Shown: positions 17,689 to 27,375, numbered from the stretch's first letter. The stretch: DNA of 38,705 bases from Chitinophagales bacterium (GCA_015654695.1 JAATGJ010000176.1:1-38705), one strand, 5' to 3'. The notes: a model not told the origin generated them from the sequence alone. Translations and numbers: made by a program.

Positions 17689-18066
17689 TTATCTACAGGT
17701 ATATATATTGGTTGAATAGTATTTGTTGATCCTGTCTTTCACTTTAATCTTCCTGATCAATTCATAATACTGTTGATCATGATTGTAATACACCCCGTAT
17801 GCATCAATGCTTTAACCTGTAAGGCCATCATTGGCCTCTATCAAATACAGGGTGGACGAGTTGGAAGGATTGGAATCGCCTTCAAAACGATAAGTTTTAA
17901 TAACGGTAAGATCATCGGGTTTATATAGTTTTCCTGGCGGACCGCTAAAACCCTCTTCCGCTACCCGGAATTCGTTGTTCTGTTTCCTGATGCGGAGTTT
18001 TTCTACTACACCACTTACTGTACTGTAGCCATTATAACAAAATAGCTTATAATGATTTGTTGGCAT
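17689..18066 (-). pseudogene. Nonsense-broken paralogue of the 119-aa protein upstream of ku
   Basis: The frame opens with ATG at 18066 and reads 84 residues to a TAA at 17812-17814. Read past that stop, the same frame continues for 40 residues (SIDAYGVYYNHDQQYYELIR...) to a second TAA at 17689-17691. The whole matches the intact protein at 21975-22334: shared words include YRFEG-SNP-SS, LYLIEANDGL and DAYGVY, and the intact copy has Tyr where this one has the stop. It is therefore one point mutation from intact. It may be a pseudogene, a truncated 84-residue product, or a base-calling error. Its start overlaps the upstream extension of the plus-strand gene at 18121. Confidence 0.8.
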
Positions 18067-18120
18067 GATTTTATAAATCTATATTCCGGCAATTGTTTGA
18101 TAACAGTAAAATTTACCAGT

Positions 18121-18705
18121 ATGTCAATTAATCTTTTAGAAACAGTACAACAAAATTTAGGCTATCCTGCATTACAAAAGATTGATCCTAACACCCAGCA
18201 GGTAGCAACAGATGAAAAAGCGCCGCCAGAAGATAAATTCGGCCAGGCGGCCATACCGGCTGTGCTTACCGGATTGTATAAATATGTACAATCGGATGAG
18301 GGAGCCACTGAGCTTTTACGGGGCGATAATTCCACAAACTGGGTGGGTAAACTTTTTGACGACAATAAGAAAGAAGTGATACATACTATTTCAGCGTATG
18401 CCAAACAATCCGACCAGGATCCTGTTGCAAAAATGAATGCGATAGCAAAGGAAGCTGTAAAAGTAGTAAAAGCTAATTTACCCGTTACGGCTGGCAGTAA
18501 AGAAGTAAAGCTTTTTTTCAGTCATCAAAAAAGTAATATCCTGCTGTATTTACCCGCTGAATTAAATATGGGTGAATTATTACACGATACTACATTGGAT
18601 GACAAAACCAATAAAATGGAAGGTCCTATATCCAGTTTAATGCAAAGCATAGGAGGTGCGTTTTCGAAACCGGTGATGGATAAAGACATTGAAAGCCGTA
18701 AATAA
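18121..18705 (+). CDS. Hypothetical protein, DUF937-like
   Basis: A 194-residue soluble protein with no signal peptide or membrane helix. The N-terminal part (NLLETVQQNLG..., then AAIPAVLTGLYKYV and DEGATELL) has the rhythm of DUF937 proteins, but the match is from memory and partial. ATG 18121 was chosen because the in-frame ATG at 18052 would add a stretch lying over the opposing gene at 18066. It converges with ligD, ending 30 bp from the ligD stop; no clear terminator separates them. Its role is unknown. Its place between ligD and the broken small gene may be chance. Confidence 0.75.
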   Translation: MSINLLETVQQNLGYPALQKIDPNTQQVATDEKAPPEDKFGQAAIPAVLTGLYKYVQSDEGATELLRGDNSTNWVGKLFDDNKKEVIHTISAYAKQSDQDPVAKMNAIAKEAVKVVKANLPVTAGSKEVKLFFSHQKSNILLYLPAELNMGELLHDTTLDDKTNKMEGPISSLMQSIGGAFSKPVMDKDIESRK

Positions 18706-18735
18706 GTTTGCCCAGTTGGTTCGTGTATTAGTTCT

Positions 18736-21165
18736 TTAACTATTTAGCGCTTTTAATGCCTTATCAAGCGAATTAGAAGAATGTAAAACAGGCAAAAAAA
18801 TATCTCCCTTTTTTTCGGCCCTTTGCAGCAGATTCTGTATGGTGAAATGAGAGGGATGCAACTGGTGATTTACTTCTTTCCAATCCAATGGTGTGGATAC
18901 CAATGCCCCGGCTACAGGCCGTAAACTATAAACAGAAGCTAATGTCTGGCCGCTCCTGTTTTGCAAATAATCAATATAAATCCTGGGACCCCTTTTATTC
19001 AAAGATCTTTCCAGCGTGGTTGTTTTGGGTAATTGTTCCTGTACTAAAGAAGCAATAATATGCGCAAAATCTTTTACCGTTGTATAATCATATTTGTTTT
19101 TAAGGGGAACATATACATGAAGGCCAGATGAACCGGAAGTTTTGCAATAAGAAGTAACACCGGCTTTATCTAAAATCATTTTGGTGGCAAGCGCCACGTC
19201 TATTACTTCCGTAAAGTTATTTTTAGGAGAAGGATCAATGTCAATAACCATCCATGTCGGATGCCCTGGTTTCAGAGCAGTACTGTTCCAGGGATTCATT
19301 TCTATACAGCCCAGATTAACAAGGTATAATAACGTAGCCTTATTATTGCATACTATATAATCAATAACCTTATTATTGCTTTCACTTTTTACTTTAAAGA
19401 CATCAACATAGCCGGGTGCATTTTCGCCTGCATCTTTATGGTAGAAGCCTTCATCACGGATTCCATTGGGGTTTCTTTTTAACGAAAGAGGTCTTCCTTT
19501 TAAATGAGGGAGAATATAACCGGCCATTTTATCATAATATTCTAATACATCACCTTTGGTAAATCCTTCACCAGGCCAGAATATTTTATGGCGATTGCTG
19601 ACAGCGACTTTAAACTTACCCACCTTCATCTTATCATTTCTTTTAATTTCAGTAATGTCTTCCACTACTTCCTGGTTTATAGTACTACTGTTTTTTTCAT
19701 CCCTGAGGCGCAGAAATACAGGGTGGCGGAATATTTTATCTTTTGTAATTTCTGTATAGGCAATATCCGCTACCAGCTTTGGGCGTAACCAGGTGACGCT
19801 GCCATTCAAGGGAACTTTTATATTAAAAGGAGAAACTTCAGTTTCCAGGGATAGCATTTCTTTTTTTAGAGAGGTCAGCAGTTTTTCGGTAAAGCCAGTA
19901 CCGACATGGCCGCAGTATAACCACTGCCTCCCTTTCTTTTTAGCAAGCACAAGCGAACCGAACTGGGACCTTTCTCCTTTTGGAGCCGTATAGCCCACAA
20001 TAACTACTTCAGCGCTCCGGATATTCTTAACTTTTGACCACTCTTTGCTGCGATATCCTCTTACATATACACTTTCTTTTTTCTTTGCCATAATTCCTTC
20101 CAGCCCAAGTTCCCGTGCATTTTCAAAAAAAGATATTCCCTTGCTGTCAATATGATCGCAATACCGGATGGTTGTATTTTTCGCGAGTAATTTTTTTAAG
20201 ATCTTTTTACGGTCAGTTAAAGGCAGGCCTTCCATGTTTTTCCCATCTAATGCTAACAGATCGAACACATAAAAGATAAGCGGAAAGTTCAGGTGATTTT
20301 CATACTGCTGGAGTTTTTGAAAATCAGGGAGATTTTTTTCATTCAATAAAACGATTTCTCCGTCGAGTATCGCTTTATGTTTTATTTTTTTGAGCGCCGT
20401 AGCAATAACCGGGAACCGCTGGCTGAAATCAATCCCGTTACGGGAATAAAGTTTTATTTCCTGTTTGTCAACTTCCGCAATAGCACGATAGCCATCCCAC
20501 TTTATCTCAAATATCCAGTCAGGATCGTCAAAAGGAATTTTGGCAACAGATGCCAGCATGGGTTTAATATAGGTGTTTAATTTTTTTGCCTTCCCATGGC
20601 GGATAGATGCAATGACTTTTATTGGTTTTAGGTTCCCGTTCGCGTCTTCCGCATTGTAAATGGTGTTTACCGAATATTCATCCTTATGTTTTATCAGCAG
20701 CCAGTTCTTTTCATTATTTTTCAACCTGATCAATACAAACTCACCTTTGAGTTTTTTGCCTTTCAGCAAAAATTTTAATTCTCCTTTTTTCAGTGATTGT
20801 AACGCTTCCTTTTCTGAAACGGGTTCGTGTTTGGCATTTACCGGGCTGAAAGTACCATTATCCCATATTTCAACTTTACCTGCTCCATAGTTACCAGCAG
20901 GTATTGTTCCTTTAAAAGTAATATAATCTACCGGGTGATCTTCCACCATCACTGCTAATCTTTTCTCGGAAGGGTTAAGGGATGGTCCTTTCGGTACAGC
21001 CCAGCTCTTTAAAACGCCATCCAGCTCTAAGCGGAAATCATAATGCAGGTGAGATGCCTGGTGCCGCTGCACCACAAACCGAAAGGTCTTTCCGTTTTTT
21101 CTTTTACCGGTCGGCTCTCCGGTGTTATTGAAATCTCTTTTTTTATTATAAGCAACCAGGCTCAA
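18736..21165 (-). CDS. ligD: ATP-dependent DNA ligase D (phosphoesterase-ligase-polymerase)
   Basis: The multifunctional enzyme of bacterial non-homologous end joining, 809 residues, with the three domains in the order seen in Pseudomonas LigD. The 3'-phosphoesterase domain (about 25-170) has H35, H41, D43, R45 and H77, matching the spacing of the known metal and catalytic residues. The ligase domain (about 200-490) has adenylated K222 in EIKWDGYR. The polymerase/primase domain (about 520-790) has the metal-binding pair D642 and D644 in VIDIDPS, and [12 protein letters not shown]. All key residues are present, so it should trim, fill and seal ends. Its start overlaps the stop of ku by 4 bp, so the two are translated together. 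Confidence 0.97.
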   Translation of the reverse strand: MSLVAYNKKRDFNNTGEPTGKRKNGKTFRFVVQRHQASHLHYDFRLELDGVLKSWAVPKGPSLNPSEKRLAVMVEDHPVDYITFKGTIPAGNYGAGKVEIWDNGTFSPVNAKHEPVSEKEALQSLKKGELKFLLKGKKLKGEFVLIRLKNNEKNWLLIKHKDEYSVNTIYNAEDANGNLKPIKVIASIRHGKAKKLNTYIKPMLASVAKIPFDDPDWIFEIKWDGYRAIAEVDKQEIKLYSRNGIDFSQRFPVIATALKKIKHKAILDGEIVLLNEKNLPDFQKLQQYENHLNFPLIFYVFDLLALDGKNMEGLPLTDRKKILKKLLAKNTTIRYCDHIDSKGISFFENARELGLEGIMAKKKESVYVRGYRSKEWSKVKNIRSAEVVIVGYTAPKGERSQFGSLVLAKKKGRQWLYCGHVGTGFTEKLLTSLKKEMLSLETEVSPFNIKVPLNGSVTWLRPKLVADIAYTEITKDKIFRHPVFLRLRDEKNSSTINQEVVEDITEIKRNDKMKVGKFKVAVSNRHKIFWPGEGFTKGDVLEYYDKMAGYILPHLKGRPLSLKRNPNGIRDEGFYHKDAGENAPGYVDVFKVKSESNNKVIDYIVCNNKATLLYLVNLGCIEMNPWNSTALKPGHPTWMVIDIDPSPKNNFTEVIDVALATKMILDKAGVTSYCKTSGSSGLHVYVPLKNKYDYTTVKDFAHIIASLVQEQLPKTTTLERSLNKRGPRIYIDYLQNRSGQTLASVYSLRPVAGALVSTPLDWKEVNHQLHPSHFTIQNLLQRAEKKGDIFLPVLHSSNSLDKALKALNS

Positions 21166-21932
21166 GACGCTTTTCTTTTTTCAGAAAGACTGGCTTTCAA
21201 TTGTTCCATCAAATCTTTTGTTTTGGAGTGAACGATTTTCAACGGGCTAAATGGCACGGCTTTTCCTTTGGATTTGGCTTTGATAATCTTCAATAGTTTT
21301 TCAGTGTAATCATCCTTGTATTTTTTTATATCAAACGGTTTTGTCAATTGATTGATAAGGCTGGTGGCCATTTTAAGTTCAGCAGGCTTACTTCTTCCGG
21401 TGGGCAAATGCAGGTCTTTTGTAGGGCGTATTTCCTGTGCAAAACGGATGCGGTTCAGGATAATCACATTATTCAGGGCTTTGATAATACATACATGCTC
21501 CCGGTTGTGCATTACAAATATACCCACCCCTGCCTTGCCTGTTTTTTGTAATGCATCTCTTAATAAACTATAGGCTCTTGTACCTGTTTTCTCCGGTTCA
21601 AGATAATAAGGCGCTTCAAAATAAGTGCTGTCAATTTCCTTTTCGTCTGCGAATTGCAGGATTTCAATGTGTTTTGTTTTTTCCGGGCTGGCCTTTTCAA
21701 AATCGGTTTTATCCAGCACTACATATTTATCATTTACGAGGTAGCCCTTCACTATGTTTTCCCACGCTACTTCCTTGCCTGTATTTTCATTTACCCGTTT
21801 AAATTTAATGTTGGCGTGGTCTTTTTTGTCCAGCATATCCAGGTCCAATGTACTTTCTTCGACTGCACTGAACATTTTAATGGGAATATTTACCAGGCCG
21901 AAGCCAACGGAACCTGTCCAGATTGCTTTCAT
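21162..21932 (-). CDS. ku: Ku, DNA end-binding protein of non-homologous end joining
   Basis: A 256-residue bacterial Ku beginning [20 protein letters not shown], the standard start of the family. The core continues with [18 protein letters not shown] and ends in a short lysine-rich tail ([19 protein letters not shown]), so there is no long C-terminal extension. Bacterial Ku forms a homodimer ring on broken ends and recruits LigD. The gene lies directly upstream of ligD with a 4-bp overlap. The 119-residue unknown protein ends only 42 bp upstream in the same direction, which suggests a shared transcript. Confidence 0.96.
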   Translation of the reverse strand: MKAIWTGSVGFGLVNIPIKMFSAVEESTLDLDMLDKKDHANIKFKRVNENTGKEVAWENIVKGYLVNDKYVVLDKTDFEKASPEKTKHIEILQFADEKEIDSTYFEAPYYLEPEKTGTRAYSLLRDALQKTGKAGVGIFVMHNREHVCIIKALNNVIILNRIRFAQEIRPTKDLHLPTGRSKPAELKMATSLINQLTKPFDIKKYKDDYTEKLLKIIKAKSKGKAVPFSPLKIVHSKTKDLMEQLKASLSEKRKAS

Positions 21933-21974
21933 GTTATTTTATTAAACGTAGTTTAAAAAGTTTGGGGGCCAGGT

Positions 21975-22334
21975 TTAATTGAATAATATCTGTTCATCCC
22001 TGTCTTCCAGTTTAATCTTTCTGATGAATTCGTCATACTTTTCATCATGATTGGAATATACCCCGTATGCATCCATACTATACCCGATCAGGCCATCATT
22101 TGCTTCAATCAAATACAGTATAGAAGAGTCAGAAGGGTTGGATTCCCCTTCAAAGCGGTATGTTTTAATGATCGTAAGATCGGAAGGGGAGTAGTGTTTA
22201 TTATTACTCGCTGTAAACCCTTCGTCTGTCATGGTAAATTCGTTATCCAGCCTTTTTACCCTTAGCTTTTCAAGGACAGTGCTTAACGTCGTCATTTGTG
22301 TGGGGGTCGTTTGCATAAAAATATTTTTATTCAT
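21975..22334 (-). CDS. Small conserved protein of unknown function upstream of ku
   Basis: A 119-residue soluble protein with a helical N-terminus (about 15-35) and a motif-rich core: YRFEGESNPSDSS, LYLIEANDGL, SMDAYGVY. Bacteroidota genomes hold many short proteins with YRFEG...SNP-D-SS...DG...DAYG, often labelled phosphoribosylpyrophosphate synthetase; nothing here supports that activity, and the length is far too short. Starts at 22334, 22316 and 22295 are possible. It lies 42 bp upstream of ku on the same strand. A paralogue broken by a stop codon lies at 17689-18066, beyond ligD. A role linked to end joining is suggested only by position. Confidence 0.8.
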   Translation of the reverse strand: MNKNIFMQTTPTQMTTLSTVLEKLRVKRLDNEFTMTDEGFTASNNKHYSPSDLTIIKTYRFEGESNPSDSSILYLIEANDGLIGYSMDAYGVYSNHDEKYDEFIRKIKLEDRDEQILFN

Positions 22335-22481
22335 TCATTCAAAGTCCATGCCGTTTACCACCACACCGGTACCAGCTAAAGCAGTCATAGCTTCTTCTGT
22401 GTTTTTCTTTACGCCTTTTGCAGCGCCTGTATTTTTAATCGCAAAGACAGCCAGGCAGGTTTTCGTAAACCGGCCAAGCAT
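22335..22481 (-). CDS. Possible 48-aa small protein
   Basis: An open frame of 48 residues (starting MLGRFTKTCLAVFAIKN, ending VVVNGMDFE) has a TGA stop immediately followed by the ATG of the 119-residue protein, so the two could be translationally coupled. The composition looks protein-like, with a short hydrophobic start. No family is recognised, and no promoter or ribosome site supports the start. It may be a leader peptide or non-coding. Confidence 0.3.
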   Translation of the reverse strand: MLGRFTKTCLAVFAIKNTGAAKGVKKNTEEAMTALAGTGVVVNGMDFE

Positions 22482-22516
22482 TATACTACGGGTTGTAATA
22501 AACAGGCAGCGGGTTT

Positions 22517-22556
22517 AAAAAATAAAAGGAAAGCCATACCTTTTGGAGATATGGCT
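22517..22556 (-). terminator. Terminator of the sigma-54 activator gene
   Basis: On the minus strand AGCCATA (22556-22550) pairs with TATGGCT (22538-22532), with CC/GG extending the stem inside the loop, followed by a T-rich run (TTTCCTTTTATTTTTT). It lies 33 bp after the stop of the gene at 22589 and separates it from the small-protein-ku-ligD unit. Confidence 0.7.
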
Positions 22557-22588
22557 AAGGCGAAATGAATATGTGTATAAATGTTTCT

Positions 22589-24013
22589 CTACTCTTTCAG
22601 GTTGTTGGATTCTTCATAATTCCTGATTTTATTATAAAGCGTCTTCCTGTCAATCTTTAATACTTCAGCCGCTTTTGTTTTATTGAACTTCACCTGCTTT
22701 AGTACATTCATAATAGTTTCATATTCGGCCTGCGAGGCGGCATCCTTAAGATCAGTTACAGGATGTTTGTGAAAAAAATCATTGCCGGGCAGCGTACGAT
22801 CAGTTAATTGTTTGGTGGGGTTGCCGATTATTTCCCAGGGCAGAACATTAGGTGTGATTTTTCCGGACGTAGATAATAAAGCGGATCTCCGGATAACATT
22901 CCTGAATTCCCGTAAATTGCCCGGCCAGTCATAGTTTAAAAAAAGCTGCACTACTTCCTCGTCAAATCCGTCCAGTTTTTTATTTAATTCCAGGCAAACT
23001 TTTTCAAGAAAAAAAGCGGAGAATAATGAGAGGTCTTCCTTTCGTTCACGCAGCGAAGGAATGGAAATGGAAAACTCGTTAAAACGGTGATATAAATCTT
23101 CCCTGAATTTCCCTTTGCGGTAAGCTTCCTGCAGGTTTTCATTAGAGGCGACAATAACCCTTACATCTGTTAAAATGTCTTTATGGCTGCCTACCCGTTT
23201 AAATTTTCGTTCCTGTATCACCCGCAACAAAGTAGCCTGTACATCCAGTGGTAAATTAGTTACTTCATCTAATAATAAGGTGCCGCCTTCAGCAGCTTCA
23301 AATATTCCTTCTTTATCGGAAACAGCGCCGGTGAAGGAGCCTTTGACATGACCAAATAATTCACTGGCGGCAAGCTCCCTTGATAAAGTACCGCAATCAA
23401 CCGCAATAAAAGGCTTGTTGCTTCTTGCACTTCTCTGGTGAATTGTTTTTGCAATCACCTCTTTTCCGGTTCCGCTTTCACCATATAGAATCACGCTGTA
23501 ATTAGTGGGCGCTACCAGTTCTACCTGTTTATATACATCCACCGAACGGGGTGAGATACCCACCATGAACTCTTCTGTGGATGATGTTCCATTCTTCCTG
23601 GGCGAATTGGCAGTATCAATGATTCTGTGATCTCCTGTTTCCCCGGAAGCTGATAACTCATTTAATCCTCTTTTGATTACATTAATTACTTCTTCGGGTA
23701 TCAATGGCTTGGTGATGTAATCAAACGCACCATGCCGCATTACTTCTACCGCCATTTTTACGTCTGAATAACCGGTTATAATGATAACCACCACTGCGGG
23801 GTTAATGCTCTTTGTTTCCTGCAGCACTTTTCTGCCATCCATATCTCCCAGGCGAAAATCACATAATACGACATCAAATTTATTTTCTTTAAACTTTGCC
23901 AGTCCCTTGTTACCGGTTTGTGCAGTATCTGTTTCAAACCCTTTTCGCTGCAGGAAATGAGCGAGTAGCTGACACATATCCGTATCGTCGTCAATAATAA
24001 GTATCCGCCTCAT
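22589..24013 (-). CDS. NtrC-family sigma-54-dependent response regulator
   Basis: A 474-residue activator with three parts. The receiver (1-120) has D8-D10, phosphoacceptor D52 and K102. The AAA+ domain (about 150-385) has Walker A GESGTGKE (178-185), Walker B LLLDE (246-250) and the sigma-54 contact loop GSFTGA (225-230), where the usual motif is GAFTGA. The Fis-type helix-turn-helix is at about 430-470 (NKTKAAEVLKIDRKTLYNKI). It should activate promoters read by sigma-54 RNA polymerase when phosphorylated. Its likely kinase is the CHASE3-type kinase at 24711, and a candidate sigma-54 promoter lies in the divergent 240-bp region in front of it. The rpoN gene itself is not in the window. Confidence 0.96.
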   Translation of the reverse strand: MRRILIIDDDTDMCQLLAHFLQRKGFETDTAQTGNKGLAKFKENKFDVVLCDFRLGDMDGRKVLQETKSINPAVVVIIITGYSDVKMAVEVMRHGAFDYITKPLIPEEVINVIKRGLNELSASGETGDHRIIDTANSPRKNGTSSTEEFMVGISPRSVDVYKQVELVAPTNYSVILYGESGTGKEVIAKTIHQRSARSNKPFIAVDCGTLSRELAASELFGHVKGSFTGAVSDKEGIFEAAEGGTLLLDEVTNLPLDVQATLLRVIQERKFKRVGSHKDILTDVRVIVASNENLQEAYRKGKFREDLYHRFNEFSISIPSLRERKEDLSLFSAFFLEKVCLELNKKLDGFDEEVVQLFLNYDWPGNLREFRNVIRRSALLSTSGKITPNVLPWEIIGNPTKQLTDRTLPGNDFFHKHPVTDLKDAASQAEYETIMNVLKQVKFNKTKAAEVLKIDRKTLYNKIRNYEESNNLKE

Positions 24014-24183
24014 GAGATGATTTTTATTTTATAAATAAAGATAAGTAAAGTCTATGCGCTTGCTATTCCCCTCCTTGCTAATAGTAGAGAATTTCAACCT
24101 GTTTGAGGAAGAATATCTACCATTGAATTCCCATAATAGCAAACAAAATGCCTGTTCTCAGCAGTTATTCCCGGAAACGCAGT

Positions 24184-24199
24184 TGGCAAAGCATTTGTA
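24184..24199 (+). promoter_or_regulatory. Candidate sigma-54 (-24/-12) promoter
   Basis: The sequence TGGCAAAGCATTTGTA matches the sigma-54 pattern TGGCAC-N5-TTGCA: the invariant GG is at 24185-24186 and the -12 G is at 24197, exactly 12 bases on; C is replaced by T at 24198. It points to the receiver gene at 24254, about 55 bp downstream, and lies beside a gene for a sigma-54 activator. Confidence 0.5.
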
Positions 24200-24253
24200 A
24201 CTTAAAACATTAAATTACAGACTTTTTAACCCTGAAATAAGCCAATAGCCACC

Positions 24254-24625
24254 ATGTCTTCGGTAATAAAAGTACTTATTGTAGATGATGAACCAGATAT
24301 TTGTTATTTCCTCAGCCGCAACCTTTCTAAAAGAGGATTTATAACCGCCTCCTCTAATACCCTTGCGGCGGCGGAAAAGCAACTCGAAATGAGCACACCT
24401 GATATTTTGTTGCTTGACAATCATTTGCCGGACGGAAGAGGGATGGATTTTGCCGCTAAAATCAATGATAAATATCCTGAGTTGAAGATCGTAATGATAA
24501 CATCTCATGATCTTCCGCCTGACAGGGCCAAAGCCTATAGCAACGGAATTGATTTTTTCCTGGCTAAGCCTTTTACGATTGATGAAATTAACCAGGTAGT
24601 AGATTTTTTTACAAATACCAGGTAG
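24254..24625 (+). CDS. Single-domain response regulator receiver
   Basis: A 123-residue receiver with D11-D12, phosphoacceptor D55 in LLLDNHLPDG, T in MITSHD and K in LAKPFT. It has no output domain. It lies between the divergent sigma-54 activator and the convergent kinase at 24711, and a sigma-54-like promoter precedes it. It could act as a phosphate sink or relay for that kinase, so the activator would induce its own modulator; this is inference from layout. Confidence 0.92.
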   Translation: MSSVIKVLIVDDEPDICYFLSRNLSKRGFITASSNTLAAAEKQLEMSTPDILLLDNHLPDGRGMDFAAKINDKYPELKIVMITSHDLPPDRAKAYSNGIDFFLAKPFTIDEINQVVDFFTNTR

Positions 24626-24710
24626 AAAATTTGTCCCATTTCTTTAGCCTGGGGAATTAATTCTACGAAGTGTATATTTTCCTCCTGTTAATAGGGTTTA
24701 TAAAATCTCT

Positions 24711-26129
24711 TTACATGCAATTTAATGTAATAAAGAAACTGGTTCCTTTTCCCGGGATGCTTTCAACTGTAATTTCCCCTTTGTGATTGAGAATTATATT
24801 CTGCGAGTTTGCCAGGCCTAAACCATTGCCTGCCTTCTTAGTGGTAAAATAGGGTTCAAATAACCGGTTAAGCGATTCATGGTCCATGCCGGAACCGTTA
24901 TCAGTGATTATTACTTTGCATTTACCATTTTCTTCTTTTGTCTCAAGGGTAAGTAAACTTCCTTCCTTATTGTTCATTGCTTCCAGCGCATTAATGATTA
25001 TATTCAGGAAAGCGATTTTTATTTTCTCTTTATCAACAGAAATATCACAGATTTGCGGGGTGTATTTTTTTCTTACTTCTGTATGGGTGAGTAATATCCG
25101 GTCAGTGGCTTCTTTCAATGTTTCATTCACCAGGTCGTTAACAGAAGTAGTTGTATAAGTCAGCTCAGAAAATTTTGTGGAATTTAATAAATCAGAAATA
25201 AGTTGGTTAATGCGGCTGCTGTTCCTTCTTATCATGTCAAAGAGAAAGGATGTGTTTTCACCCGTTTGAAGTAATTCTGATTTTAACTGGTCTGCGGCCA
25301 GGGTGATATTGGTAAGCGGGTTTCTTACTTCATGGGCTATCGTTATGGCTATCCGGCCTGTTGCAGCAAATTTTTCCAGGCTCCGCATTTTTATAAGCTC
25401 TGTATTGGCTTTATCAAGGTCCCCGATACGGTTCTTTAGCTGGAGCTGGTAGTCCAGCAGGTCCTGCCGGGCCTTTTGTCTCGATTTACTCACCTTCATA
25501 TAGGTTATAAAGCCGAAAAATATCAATGCAAAAGCAAGTGTCAGGGAGATAATAGTGATAGCGGTTATAACGCTGGTTGTTTCCTCCAGGTTTTCTTCCC
25601 TTTCTATTAATAACTTGCTTTCTTCCCGTTCAAGCATGGCAACCTTTATACGGATATCATCCATTACCATTCTTGATTCAGTCTGCAACGTTAGCATGGA
25701 ATCTGTCATTCCCCTGTTATTATCATTAAATGACCGGATACTAAACCTTAGAATCTCAAACCTCCTGTCAAGAACTTGTTTCAATTGTTGTAAGCGTTCG
25801 TGTTGCCCGGGATTATCCTTTGTCAATACCAGCAATTCATCATAGAGAGAGTCCGCCGCTTCATAACTTCCAAAATAAGGGTATAGAAATTCTATATTTT
25901 TTGTTATCACATAGCCTCTTACCCCGGTCTCACCGTCCTTTATTTTGTCGAGCATATTATTCAGCTTCTTTATTACATCATTAGTATGTGCTACCACCGC
26001 GGCCTGTTTCACTAATTGCCTGTTGGAATAGAGGTTGACAAGATAGGCTAAGAGTAAAAGTATGAAAGCAGTTATATAAACGTTGCGGATACCTTTTTCC
26101 GTCTTTGTTCTTTTAAGTATTCTTTTCAT
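24711..26129 (-). CDS. CHASE3-type membrane histidine kinase (NtrB-like core)
   Basis: A 472-residue kinase with two membrane helices (about 18-36 and 188-210). The loop between them holds a CHASE3-like sensor with DGETGVRGYVITKN (65-78). After a coiled linker, HisKA has H266 in IAHEVRNPLTNI, and the HATPase shows NIIINALEAM, DNGSGM and GNGLGLANSQ. The H-box is the class found in kinases that serve NtrC-type regulators, so the protein at 22589 is the likely partner. It lies 30 bp after the FAD oxidoreductase, which lies 10 bp after dps, so the three may be one minus-strand operon. Confidence 0.94.
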   Translation of the reverse strand: MKRILKRTKTEKGIRNVYITAFILLLLAYLVNLYSNRQLVKQAAVVAHTNDVIKKLNNMLDKIKDGETGVRGYVITKNIEFLYPYFGSYEAADSLYDELLVLTKDNPGQHERLQQLKQVLDRRFEILRFSIRSFNDNNRGMTDSMLTLQTESRMVMDDIRIKVAMLEREESKLLIEREENLEETTSVITAITIISLTLAFALIFFGFITYMKVSKSRQKARQDLLDYQLQLKNRIGDLDKANTELIKMRSLEKFAATGRIAITIAHEVRNPLTNITLAADQLKSELLQTGENTSFLFDMIRRNSSRINQLISDLLNSTKFSELTYTTTSVNDLVNETLKEATDRILLTHTEVRKKYTPQICDISVDKEKIKIAFLNIIINALEAMNNKEGSLLTLETKEENGKCKVIITDNGSGMDHESLNRLFEPYFTTKKAGNGLGLANSQNIILNHKGEITVESIPGKGTSFFITLNCM

Positions 26130-26159
26130 ACAACGGTGTATAAAATTTCTTATAGCTAT

Positions 26160-27365
26160 TTATGCCCGGTCAAATGAGAAGATGGCTGCATCAGGATTTT
26201 TTTTCCCGTTCACCAGGTCTGCAATAATCTCTGCACCTATCAAACTAAAGGTAATCCCATTGCCTCCAAAACCGAGTGCAAAATAGCTATTTGGCAGTTT
26301 TTTGTAAGTCCCGATAAATGGTAAACCGTCTTTGGTGGATCCAAATGTGCCTGTCCAGCTAAATTCAGAAATAAAATTTATATGAGGGAAAACTTTTTTA
26401 AAATCAGCGACGAGTTTCTTTGTTTTAGAAGCGATTAAATCATCTCTTTTCTTTGGGGAATAAAAATCTTCATCCCTGCCTCCAATCAGAATTCGGTTAT
26501 CAGGAGTGGTACGCATATATAAATAGGGGCGGGCCGTATTCCATAAAAGCATATCGTTTTTCCAGTATGGCCTTTCCAGGCTCAGTATTTCACTGATAGC
26601 AGCGTAAGTGGATTGCAGTTTTACAACAGGCTTATCAATATAGTTAACGACTTCATAGCCGGTAGCATAGACCAATTTCCGGGCTTTTATCCAATATCCA
26701 TTTTCCGTTAGAAGTTCCACACCTCTGCTGCTATGTTTAATTGTATGGATAGCGGTCCGGTCATACACTTCAAGACCTTTTTTTATGTTGTATTGGTGCA
26801 GGCTATGCGTAAACATATAGGCGTTTGTTTGCGCGCCATCTGCGGAAAGAATAGCTGCGGGGGCATACATACCTGATTTTTCGAATACAGTTTCTTCTTC
26901 CAGGTATTGCACTTTAAACCCATGTTTTTTCCTGGCGGCAAATTCTTTTTTCAGACCCTCCACGTCTTTTTTGGCCGCTGCGTAATAAAGACTTTTCTTT
27001 TTTTGTATATCTGTAAAACCGATTTTATCTGCCAGCAGGTATAGTTTATCTATTGCTTCCCTGCAAAGCGAGTAGGAACGTACCGCAGCTTTTTCACCAA
27101 TTAATGCAGCCAATTTGTATAAGGGGATGTCAATTTCATATTGCAGTAGTGATGTGCTTGCGCAAGTACTGCCGAGCCCAATACTCCTTGCATCTACGAT
27201 GATACAGTCAATACCTTTTTGCATAAGGCGGTGAGCCGTCAATGCGCCGGAAATACCTCCCCCCATGATCACTACATTTGTTCTGGTATCTTTTTCCAGT
27301 TTCGGGTAGTTTGCTACCAGCCCGTTTTTAATAAGTGAAAACGGGTAGCCTGCTTTAAGGTTCAT
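26160..27365 (-). CDS. FAD-dependent oxidoreductase, D-amino-acid oxidase (DAO) family
   Basis: A 401-residue flavoenzyme. The Rossmann motif GGGISG (35-40) with preceding strand VVIM and following LVxxG-type residues (DARSIGLGST) binds FAD. The C-terminal FAD motif is DGLPFIGTYKKLP...ALGFGGNGITFS. The family oxidises amine groups of small amines or amino acids such as glycine or sarcosine; the substrate here cannot be told. No signal peptide is seen. It sits between dps and the CHASE3 kinase with short gaps (10 and 30 bp). An enzyme making hydrogen peroxide next to Dps would be sensible, but this is inference. Confidence 0.9.
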   Translation of the reverse strand: MNLKAGYPFSLIKNGLVANYPKLEKDTRTNVVIMGGGISGALTAHRLMQKGIDCIIVDARSIGLGSTCASTSLLQYEIDIPLYKLAALIGEKAAVRSYSLCREAIDKLYLLADKIGFTDIQKKKSLYYAAAKKDVEGLKKEFAARKKHGFKVQYLEEETVFEKSGMYAPAAILSADGAQTNAYMFTHSLHQYNIKKGLEVYDRTAIHTIKHSSRGVELLTENGYWIKARKLVYATGYEVVNYIDKPVVKLQSTYAAISEILSLERPYWKNDMLLWNTARPYLYMRTTPDNRILIGGRDEDFYSPKKRDDLIASKTKKLVADFKKVFPHINFISEFSWTGTFGSTKDGLPFIGTYKKLPNSYFALGFGGNGITFSLIGAEIIADLVNGKKNPDAAIFSFDRA

Positions 27366-27375
27366 TGGCCGGGCT

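Noticed and set aside
21975-22334. Phosphoribosylpyrophosphate synthetase
   Set aside because: The label is common for such short proteins, but the length is about a third of the enzyme's and no PRPP-synthetase motif is seen.
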